From Fasciolopsis buskii (taxonomy: Eukaryota > Platyhelminthes > Trematoda > Plagiorchiida > Fasciolidae): 64,000 nucleotides of DNA. Each line of letters begins with the position of its first letter. The first letter of the stretch is position 1. Shown here piece after piece: positions 49,701 to 59,000 of this stretch. Where the stretch lies: positions 21,009 through 85,008 of the forward strand of contig LUCM01007732.1 of assembly GCA_008360955.1 (NCBI GenBank), written 5' to 3'. The notes beneath the pieces were generated by a model that saw only the letters and a program-made list of their open reading frames with translations, was not told the origin of the DNA and did not search any database. A program made the translations under genes and the position numbers.

Positions 49701-52077
49701 CGCTAGATAAGACATTCTCGATATCTGTCCAGTTTGCCAGTGAAGTGGTCAAACGGACCACAACGCATTCGCACAGGCCATCTTACCGCGTGGCTGAAAA
49801 CCCATGCAACTGTTGCGTTGCGGCTATGCGCTTCCACTAGGTCACGTGATTCCGGTGCTCGGCGGTTCAGGGTGACCTTCGGTTAGAAATTCAAATACAC
49901 CGGACGCGCAGACCTCGAATTGTCGGTGGGGCCGATGTTACACATGATTTTTTTGTTTTCCAACACGATTTGCTTAGTAAATAATTCTTACCGTAATTTT
50001 CATCAGGTTCAATAGCTCACAGGGCTTAGCGACACAGAAGTTCTCCTGGAACCAGATTTGGGACATTCCGCAACGCTTGTCGGGGGTCTCAGTCGACCAA
50101 AAAAGGCCATCAGAACTATCAGTTTTTTGCATCTCAGATGGAGAATCAGTTTCATCATGTCATCGGGTACTATTGTATCCGTGGCGTGATCTCGTTGTGT
50201 ACATCAACTTCTCTGCAACATTGTGTATTGAGAATTTTATCCGCACCAGTGGAAAACTTACGTGAATTTAATCTTGTTAATCGATGGAACATTAGCGAAC
50301 TGGGAAACAAACTGATAAGCTACTTTGTGAGTTACTTGCTAACACCTCCAGTGGTTGACCAGAACGTCAATAAGGAGGAAGGGAGAGGCCAGACCAATCC
50401 CAGGTGAGGTGTAAATTTTGAAATATTCCACGGATAAATATTTCAAAGTCACGGGTAACCACGTCCAAATAAAACAATGGAATAATCCGTAATTGAACGG
50501 TTTGTGAAACAGACTGGTAATCGTAATTCACGACTAAAATCTACCTTGAATTTCGGCCAACGGCGGGCCAAAAATCCTTTGTGCTGTCAGTGTTTTGTGT
50601 TTTCCAACAGTTTGTAAATCATTAGGGTAATGTGGCTATTTTCGCAATATCCTCAAAACTTTTAACTCAATTTCCTATTCTTACAATGAAAAGTTAATCT
50701 GAATGATTGCGTTTGTTTTAATTGCCGAATGAAACTTGTACGGGAAAACGTTTTTCATTCTAGGCACCACAGATTCCCCATACACGATGCGGAATCTAAA
50801 GTGTGGTGTTGCAATTCGCACGTTATAAATTTTTCCTTCGTTCTCTTGTAAACACAGATAAGAAATGTGGCATGATAAACCAAGACATATAGTAAGCATT
50901 TTGAAAAAAACGATCGCTAATCGTCTTTGGTAGGTTCCAATCCACAACTGAATTTTAAATCTAACCTTGACCGCAACGGATTTGCGTTTACAGATAATCA
51001 AACCAAACTGTTATTCTTAAGTGAATTCAAAAAATGAACACAGTCAATTAACCCTATCTTCAAACGGGTTGACTTGCCTAAAACATGATCAAAATCATGA
51101 TGTCCATTCATTCGGATGATTATCAAAATACCCGGGAGACTCTGATAGCTTCCGTTTTTTCGTACTCACCTCGGGAATAGTTTGAAAACTTGAAAATGAT
51201 GTCCAATCAAGGTTAGACGTTTAATCCGAACCTCCCCCATCAAACTATCTATGAACTGAAGTTTAGAGAGCATGTCTATAGATTACTTTATCAATGTGGC
51301 AATGAAATAGGAATGGTTAAGGTTAACCGTATAAGCCGTAGACTCCCATTTTGTGTTACATATTTCCGTGTGGTTACGCGTTTCATTTAAACAGCTGAAT
51401 CTAAATTTGTAGATTCCACAACATTCGGAAATTTAGTGATCATACTGCCAATATATGGCCTATTCATGCCGATGCCCCAGGGACCTCTTGGTGCAAATAA
51501 AAGATTTACAAACTGGAATCCATTCTAACCTGGATGGATGTCCGAGACATAGTCCATCCAAAATTACCACAATTATGTGGAAAATGCTAAGATAACCTGG
51601 ACTTCCAGACCGCGCAAATTCTAGCGAATTGACTGAACCCATCGCCATGGTAACAACTTTGCATCCTTGTTTGCAAATGTCCAGGATTTGTCCTGCTATG
51701 GCTGAAAGCTTCCCCACAGCCTTCGGAAGATCATCTACAAATACCAGACTCATAGGAATATGAATATAAGCATTACCCTGGTGACATAATAAGTCCCACC
51801 TCGGAGGCAAATGGAGCCCTAGATGCTGTCGTATCTCAGCAATGAGCAGTCTATCGGTGGTAGCACCGACATCCAAGAACCAGGTTCATACAAACCGTAC
51901 TATTTACCTGACCTAACTTGGACTGTAGAAGGTATATGTTTGAATTCGTCCGGGTAAAAACAGGAGGAAGCTCTCGAAAGAACCAGTGCCGCTCTGTTTG
52001 CAATATGCATTTGTTTCACTTCCCATTTCAGATCGAATCAAACAGTGGAACAGGAAGTGCACTTTGCCGATTCCTAG
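46739..52077 (+). CDS. Unidentified gene, 3' end (three candidate exons)
   Basis: The candidate exons 46739-46771, 50138-50403 and 52032-52077 are phase-compatible (0, then 0, then 2). They read C-D-H-W-Q-P-L-W-L-G-Q, then MENQFHHVIGYYCIRGVISL with a helical, hydrophobic middle (R-W-N-I-S-E-L-G-N-K-L-I-S-Y-F-V-S-Y-L-L) and an acidic hydrophilic tail, then R-S-N-Q-T-V-E-Q-E-V-H-F-A-D-S and TAG. AATAAA follows 57 bases after the stop. I do not recognise the family, so no function is given. The last two exons are better supported (strong T-rich acceptors TTTTTTGCATCTCAG and TTCCCATTTCAG) than the 33-base first one. The true start lies upstream and was not found. Confidence 0.4.
46985..47125 (-). 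repeat. SINE-like copy, family 1
   Basis: Read on the minus strand: GAGTTCGAATCTTCGTATCG, then GCCAACTTTCCCAATTGACAG and GGTTGGCTGCAG, ending in a CTTTCGTTAACAAAAG block. It is diverged. Confidence 0.55.
47295..47360 (+). repeat. SINE head fragment (A-box region)
   Basis: CCAGTTAGCTTAATGGGTAAGAAGTTCGATTGAGGGTCG resembles the A-box half of the 27.6-kb family-1 copy (CAGGTAGCTTAATGACTAAAGCATTCGATCGACGGTGG). The rest of the element is not recognisable. Confidence 0.45.
50138..50403 (+). CDS. Candidate internal exon of unidentified gene
   Basis: The acceptor TATCAGTTTTTTGCATCTCAG ends at 50137 and the donor is CCCAG|GTGAGG. There are 88 open codons plus two bases. The reading frame could also begin at its own first ATG. 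A second open frame runs across part of it (50077-50265) but has no donor; the splice-supported frame is preferred. Confidence 0.42.
51460..51876 (-). CDS. Antisense open reading frame of about 138 codons inside an inferred intron; product unknown
   Basis: The minus-strand frame is open from about 51876 to a stop at 51460. It reads L-D-V-G-A-T-T-D-R-L-L, then EIRQHLGLHLPPRWDLLCHQ, H-I-P-M-S-L-V-F-V-D-D-L-P-K-A-V-G-K-L, and CKQGCKVVTMAMGSVNSLEF. The alternation of hydrophobic and charged segments looks protein-like rather than random. There is no ATG at its start; a stop lies four codons upstream, so it would have to be an exon or a remnant. It lies entirely within the 50404-52031 intron of the sense-strand gene. 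It may be a transposon-derived protein fragment. I do not recognise the family. Confidence 0.35.
   Translation of the reverse strand: MDVGATTDRLLIAEIRQHLGLHLPPRWDLLCHQGNAYIHIPMSLVFVDDLPKAVGKLSAIAGQILDICKQGCKVVTMAMGSVNSLEFARSGSPGYLSIFHIIVVILDGLCLGHPSRLEWIPVCKSFICTKRSLGHRHE
52032..52077 (+). CDS. Candidate terminal exon of unidentified gene
   Basis: It follows a good pyrimidine-rich acceptor (CACTTCCCATTTCAG). In the phase set by the 50403 donor it gives 15 residues and TAG. Another frame stays open to a TGA at 52119-52121 but would leave only about 12 bases before AATAAA, so it is less likely. Confidence 0.4.
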
Positions 52078-52133
52078 TTTTCCCGGCCGAGTTGAGTATC
52101 CAAGTTAAATTCGGACGCTGAGGCCAGTGAACA

Positions 52134-52139
52134 AATAAA
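52134..52139 (+). terminator. Poly(A) signal AATAAA
   Basis: AATAAA lies 57 bases after the inferred stop at 52077, followed by a T/G-rich stretch (ATTCTGTTATATCGT). Confidence 0.5.
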
Positions 52140-52305
52140 TTTTGAAGGCGTTACATTCTGTTATATCGTATATTACTACAAATATTATAATTGCAGCAAC
52201 TGCTTACGTTATAAAGCGACAATAATACATCGCCGGTTTCTCGACGAGCTTCGACTCGACCTCCACTTCGATATGCCTATGAATAATATCGTATTCGTAT
52301 AGGCT

Positions 52306-52519
52306 AGAATTCACCAACGAATTGGGTGCCGCGGATGACCTTTCTCCGAGCGAGCTTACTATCAAGCAGGCTCAAATCCGAAAATTGTGCAACATGTACG
52401 ACAAGGAAGTGTTCCGTTTTTCAGAAACTAGGACTTTCCAAAGCCATGATAAGTCGCAACTGATGGTGATACGACGTGATTATATTCGCTTCACTATTCA
52501 GACTGGAAAAAAAGCATAG
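52306..52519 (+). CDS. Possible terminal exon, unidentified
   Basis: After an acceptor-like GTATAGGCTAG, an open frame reads E-F-T-N-E-L, GAADDLSPSELTIKQAQIRK, L-C-N-M-Y-D-K-E-V-F-R-F-S-E and ends Q-T-G-K-K-A with TAG at 52517-52519. An ATTAAA lies at 52601-52606. It is hydrophilic and protein-like, but its phase does not fit the 50138-50403 exon and no partner exon was found. Low confidence. Confidence 0.22.
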
Positions 52520-52689
52520 AATGCACTATCACTTCATCGGTTTTGTAATTTCTTCCGTGTAGTTCACTTCTGGTTTTCTGCACAAAAATGCAAGCCAAAA
52601 ATTAAACGTAAAATATTGCACAGATTGGAGAAGTATTTCCAAACGTAACAAAATAATTTTGTTTCGAATCTGTCGGATAAACTACAATA

Positions 52690-52850
52690 ACCGCCAAATC
52701 GGCCGTTTGCCTCCGCGAAAATTTAGTTCACCCGTCCATATACGAAACATACTGGTGCTAAGAAAAACCAATACTTTTGGGCTTAATGTCCTTTTCCTGA
52801 TAGTTAGCTTTGCCTGACCGACGAAAATCCTCGGACAAATCACCATTCAG
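52690..52850 (+). repeat. Dispersed repeat family R, partial copy
   Basis: Shares TATACGAAACATACTGGTGCTAAGAAAAACCAATACTTTTGGGC and GCCTGACCGACGAAAATCCTC in order with the 28-kb and 43-kb copies. It stops near CAAATCACCAT. Confidence 0.65.
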
Positions 52851-53079
52851 ATGAGAATCTTGTGAGCGACCGTATTTCCGTTTTTGTACTCCACTTCTGC
52901 TAGAATGGTAGTGACTTTTTGGCTTGGAAATCCGGCCCAGTTAGTTACCACAATTTGCAGCACTACCAGGCTGCGTGGTAGATGCCGTGTGCACACGTGA
53001 CTGGAGCAGATACTAATCAATGATCTGTAAGCGAAACGACTGAACACCGTGCGATGTGGCATTACAGTTCATTTGGCAG

Positions 53080-55100
53080 GGCACACACGGTCCAAGTGCT
53101 TGGGTTCGAACCTCGAATGAAACAGACGAGTTTATACATTTGGGTAAATTTTTAGTGATAGCGACTGAAGCAATTCATTCCAAGTAGTAGTTAGACTATT
53201 CAAAACTCTCCGTTTTCAATCTACTTCACTTTTCACCTGTTTCTTCTGCCATAACCAGGATTGCTAAAATCAAACTCTAATTAGCTTCCTTCTTGTCCGG
53301 CTGCTTGACTGATAACACGTGATCAGCATTGGTAAACTTCACTCTTTATGTCTCGTGACAAGAACAGAGCAAGAACACACTTGCTTTTCCCGAGGACAAA
53401 TTGACGAATTGCCGTTGACTAACGACCGGTAATTATGTTTGGTTGAGAATCATCTGTTTACTTCAAAGCACCTGAGAATTCCCGAGAACCATAGTTTGTC
53501 ACCATTACGTGCACACAGTAACCCGATCAGTTTGATAGAATAGTGACAAAATCCAACCAACAAAATATTGAGGCATAATTTTCTAAGAGTATCCAAATAG
53601 GTCATGTTTGATGCCGGTCAGATTTTGTCCAGATTTTCTCAGAAATAGATTTATCCATGAAGTTCCATAGAGAGACTGCTTGTAAAATTTAACGAAAGTG
53701 AAATCACTTCGTAGAGTAAAACCGAAGGTCCAGCTTGGAATGTTTCGAGTCTTTACACATCAAAGGTGTATCCACTCGGGTAGTGAAACGTATTACACTT
53801 GACCAAAGATAGAACGGAAAATGTTATTCAGTTGTGAAGCTTGTGTGGTTTATTTCGTCCATACTGAAGTAAATATACTAGTAAAAACTTACACTAGGAT
53901 AGATTGGCCAATTTATTCTTGTTTAACCCTTGAGAATTCAGCTTGAATGGAGAACCTTCACCCGAGTAGCTTGTGAAGTGAACCACATGGAATATTTCGC
54001 GTATATTTTGGAAGGTGGTAAATACTGAGAACGTCGCCGGTGATAAATTTTTTGTCTCAGCTTAGTTACATGGTACGCCACGTGGCATCTTGTCTTTTCG
54101 GACGATCGCTCTGCAAGTAAGTTACAGCGGTCAACTTACTCTCCCATCTATTCCCCTCCATATACTTCGTGGAAGTGTTCCGTCTCATCGTTTAATTCGT
54201 AAAGAATGTAAAATGTGCAAGTTGAAATAAGTCACTGCTGTGAGGCATTTAATAATTTAATCACCGTGACGGACAAATTAATAAATGAAACGGAAGAAAG
54301 GGACGACATAATTTTTCCTTCTCTTGTTTTATACCTATTGTCACTTATAACTCTCAGTAATAAAAACCATAGTGTACACCAGCCTCAGGAAGAGAGTCGG
54401 GATGTTTATAGTACTGCCAAGCGGTGAAGTCGACCGGCGTTTGGAGGATTCGACTCTGAAATGTTCAGATTGAGATGACACCAATTTTATCACCTAACTA
54501 TCGCTGGTGAAGTGTTTTGTGGCGGGCAGAGTTATGAAATAGTTAGAACCACGAAGGCCTTCTGCCAGACGCTCAGGAAACCAAACTCTTTTTAAGCATA
54601 TACTTAGCTGACAAGTACTATGCGATTCTGATTCGAAGGGCGATCTATTGATGTAGATGGAACCAGAGAATAATAAGCTGGTCTTTTAGAAGATAAGCAC
54701 AACCTGAATACTGATAATGCTACTTCGTCATTCCAACTACGCTTTAACGTGATTACTCACAGTCAGTTGGAGAGGTGGTCAAAGCCGGACATCTGTCATA
54801 GGAGTGTGACTCGTAAGCAGTGTGGATTACTTCGGATGCTTCGTCAGAATTTTAGGGCCTCACCAGCGGAACAAATGTTGTTGCCTTTTTGAGAGTGGGA
54901 TTCAGCTCCTCATTTCAGTTTGCAACCAGGCTTTGAACGAGCACTGTGTTATCCACGAGTTTATCGGATAGATTTTTATATATCAATGTTTTATTAGTAG
55001 TACATTATGGTTTCCATGAAATAATTCAACGTGATATTAATAGCCAAAATACTGCTACTATGGTTTCTTAATGGCTAGTAGAGTGTTGATATCATGTGTT
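53080..55100. other. Spacer with no recognised gene
   Basis: About 2 kb in which I see only a minus-sense family-1 SINE-like fragment (about 54320-54465: GAGTCGAATCCTCC, GCCGGTCGACTTCACCGCTTGG, TGTACACTATGG). The remainder is AT-rich unassigned sequence. Confidence 0.45.
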
Positions 55101-55116
55101 AAATTATTTCCTGAAG

Positions 55117-55278
55117 GCATTAATGTTTCTCGCTGAATGTGAGAAAAACCAAGGCGTCAAAAAGGGCACAATATTTGAATTTCCACGTAAAGGACAATTC
55201 CGAAGCGGGTTTGCAACAATATCTTTTGCGATTAGTTTGTTCCTGCCTTCAGGGATGTTTTTCGCGCACATCCTCTGG
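55117..55278 (+). CDS. Possible exon with a hydrophobic segment, unidentified
   Basis: Between an acceptor-like TTTCCTGAAG and a donor-like CTCTGG|GTAGTA lie 54 open codons. They read A-L-M-F-L-A-E-C-E-K-N, GTIFEFPRKGQFRSGFATIS and F-A-I-S-L-F-L-P-S-G-M-F-F-A-H. The C-terminal half could be a membrane segment. The opposite strand is also open over most of it, so coding is uncertain and the strand could be wrong. Confidence 0.2.
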
Positions 55279-55770
55279 GTAGTAGTCTTCATTTTGTCAT
55301 TAGCAGGAGCGCCCCAATTCTTAGATCATCAAAAATGATTTGATTAAATCCATCGTTGATATTTTTAATTCCTTTCTGCGAAGGACAACACTGTCGGAAG
55401 CCAGTCTATATAGCCAGCGCCCTAATCCTAAAGGAATCTAGTGTATTCCAATGTTTATTCATTGATAACCTCGATTTCACGACAAATCTCATCAGCGTCG
55501 TTTATGCCACTACGCGGGAAACAAGGTCATGGCAATTAGGTCACCCGCTAGTTGCCTGGGTGAATTTCCCGGAATTTGTCTACTGACAAGCATTATAGTA
55601 GTCAAGTGAAGAATGTAGTTTAAAGGGGGGGAAAACGGCTCTAATTTCCGGAACTAACGGTGCAACGTCTTCTGTAAACCCTAGACGGCGCGTCCCAAGA
55701 CACACTGGACAAACTTGTTTTGTCCGTGGAAGTAAAAATACCGATCCTCGTATTTTAGACCTCATTTCAG

Positions 55771-55887
55771 TGATCCAGCCGATTCGATTCATATGGTTTG
55801 CTTTCATCGTTTAATACGATTTATCATTTGCCGCTTGCAATTCTGGGCAAAAAAAGAAACAACAAAATTTATCACAAAATTTCATCG
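55771..55887 (+). CDS. Possible exon, unidentified
   Basis: The acceptor is GACCTCATTTCAG and the donor is CATCG|GTAAAT, with 39 codons in phase 2/2. They read D-P-A-D-S-I-H-M-V-C-F-H-R-L and IRFIICRLQFWAKKETTKFI. Composition and borders are exon-like. It is not phase-compatible with 55117-55278, and no family was recognised. Confidence 0.2.
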
Positions 55888-56099
55888 GTAAATCTTGAGG
55901 ATCCATATCAAGACATCGAATTTCTTCTCCCATATGTAAATTATCGATCGTGGATTGGAGTAAAACGTTTGAAGTTTATTTTCCGCCCATTATTTTCATC
56001 AATATCGTCAGGAAAAGTCTCGTCACGCTATCCAAGCGAACCCGATCACATAGATTTAGAAACTTCTCCCGGGTTTTTACTCTGACTGCATTTATTACG

Positions 56100-59000
56100 T
56101 AACGATCAAGCGGTATGCATTTGAATAGTCAAATAACTCCCTGGTCCATAGGTTGCATATCAGTCGTGCAAAAAATATTATCCTACCCAATATAAAGAAA
56201 TAACACGTTGGCTTTCCTCACAATTCATTTGGTAATTTAAGTCTTGACAAATCATATCATAACAAAAACATTTGAGGCATTGCGCCTTCCGCAAAATAAA
56301 CAATTATTGTCAGAACCCCACGAAACACCGAGGCCAGAATGTTCTCCGATGACAGAAACTTCAAGGAACGTTCTCCATGAGAAGCATAGTAAAAGAATAG
56401 AACAGCCAGTTTTGATCGTGAAAATTTCTGTCCATTTACCCACACAAGACTTCCATCCAAACGTCTGATGGGGCAAAGGCCAAAAGTAAGGTGTCCTTTT
56501 ATTCGCAGTGTTTCCCGTTCTGTACCGAAGACAACCCAACGTATTGCCTACATTTTTCAACCCATATTGTCGCTGAGCCAAACTTTTAGAAGCATCAGAA
56601 TCTCCTTGGAATCCTCGGAAGCGTGGATGGATAAAGAGTCTGTTTAGGAACTACACGGTGATTTGTTGGAAGCTTTTGCTTCGGCTAGACAAAGTCAACT
56701 TTTAAGAAAAGATTGTCATATCTACATGTAAGGGGTTTGGTTTTCATTAGTATGTTTCCTCTTCAGAACACACTATCAACAACAAACGTTTGAAACCTTG
56801 ACATCAGGTTTGCATAAAGTAGACGGAAATCTTACACATTTTTGACAATACGGAGGTGATCTGGCCGAAAAGTTTTATTCCCAATCATATTTTGGACGGT
56901 TTTAATTGAAACGGCCGAACTGTTTTGTCATACACTTTCGTACAGTTTCCAATTTCACAATCATTCACAGGGTCTTTATCTTCTTGTTGACCAGTTCATT
57001 TCAGCTCATGATCGACAATTCAGAATGTATTCCAAATTTGCAATGCGAACAGTAAAACTCTTCTCAGGCCTCGACTGTTATCCACAGCGAGAATATTTTG
57101 TTGATCTACACCGGGTAAATCGGTTTGACCAAACTCGTGTAGAAATGTACGAGCAATCGTGTACGAACTTTTAACAAAGCACTCCCACAATAGTTCAGTG
57201 AGCGTGACTTGAGAAAAAAATGGAACGTTTCTGAACATGCTAAATTTCAATATTGAAAGATTACGGGAAATTGTGTTTCGCTGTTCGTACTGCATAATTG
57301 CGCGAACATTTTGCAAATTGCAGACTTCGTTTTATGGCTTGTTTATCTCCATGAAGCAATTAGGTATTGAGAATGACTAATCTCAAGTCGAAGATTCGAA
57401 CGCATCTGGAAAGTATAGACCTGACAAATTAACCATGTGGTTCTTCATGTTACAGGTTCATGAATCACACGGTCGTCCCGTAGGATAATTAGGGCTGCAC
57501 TGCCCACTGAATCGAGCTTGTTGAACGGTGATAAATGGGCTTCTGCCCAGAGTGCCCTTTGGGTTATTCAACGTCTTCAGTCTCCCACCTTATTGTTTGC
57601 ATCCCTGTGCCCACCCACATGACCTGCAATAACAAAGGCTTATTGCTAAATAGTACGGTTAGTGATTTCTAATCTCGCAACTTACATTTTCCCAAGCCTC
57701 CTCAGCCTCTGAATCTCGGCTGGTCCAGCTTGCGTATTCTCATGCAGGTCGATCAGTAAGTGCACCGAGCGTTCACAATGGACTTACTGACGTTGCGTCA
57801 TTGAAACGTGAATTCAGAATTTGAATAGTATGATTCAGCTGGTTTCTAGTGCCATGTGGCACGGTGTTTCCCGTGCACCTTAGGAGCTGAAGCAGCTGCA
57901 GCTGCGAAGCAACTGAGGTGGTTTTACTGATAAGATTAAATCTGCGCTATTAAAATGGATCCCGGTTAGCGGTCATTTATATGGCATAAAACGCCAGGAA
58001 GTAGTTGATACTCAAAATAATAACAGTGCAGTTTGTTTATGTCACCCGCATACAATCCACGCAGAAGGTAGAACTAATACGAAGATGGACGAGCTCCATG
58101 ATGAGCTCACCACTCTCGTCCGGAGGAACAGAGGAGATTTTAATGACCGCGGAAGCTTTTGACGCACAAGCTGTAGAATTTAGTGCATCCAGTTTGTGTT
58201 TAGGTGGACGTTGGACCTTAACACTCAGAGTAACGATAGCAGGCATAGCTTTGCATAGACAATGTTATTCCTGTTTGATACTGTAAGGTGGGACCACGTG
58301 TGGAAGCCAGAAGTGCGGGGCCACTTTGCTTCGGTCCGGTGAGTCATGCAAAAGTCAAGCCTGTTTAGGCCCAGAAGAACAGGACTAACGGCCAAACGCC
58401 TCTGACGTCAGTTAAACAACCCACAAACTTGGAATTTGACTTACTTCAAGCTGAGGACACGTATGAAGCCAGCCAGGCGCCCCGGTCCGTGGACTGATTG
58501 AAGATAAGTTGGTCTTGGGATATGCTCCTAGGAGAGCGGGGGTGCCAATCAATAAGAAGACGAAAGAATATACATTGCGCGCGTCAGCGGGAGAGCAATT
58601 GCTTTGATTAGGGGAAATAAACGAACAGCGGACTGTCTTGTTGGTCGGCCAGGAGCCACTTGGTCGTTCTCGCTTGATAAGGGAGACTGGGATCGGACTA
58701 GATTCTAGACGACCGACCAAAGATGTTAGAACTAACAGCCGCGATAAGTCACAAAACATACACTACGAAACTAGGTCGTCGGAACATAATAATCTCCTAA
58801 ATTTTTCCAGTTATAATACTCATTTTGTCGCCGTCGGGAAACCAGTATACGAATTCTCGCCAGGTCCCTCTTTGTGTGCGTGCGACCTTCATTCGACAGT
58901 TGTATCCCGTTACTTGTCTGAATAAATTATATACGGTAGGAAGCCGCAAGTATGACAGAAGGCGAATTTATCGGCCAGCCCGGAAGACACTGAGGGTCTG

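Noticed and set aside
58005..58286. Region open on both strands
   Set aside because: Both strands read equally well and no splice or family evidence decides between them; left unannotated as a gene.
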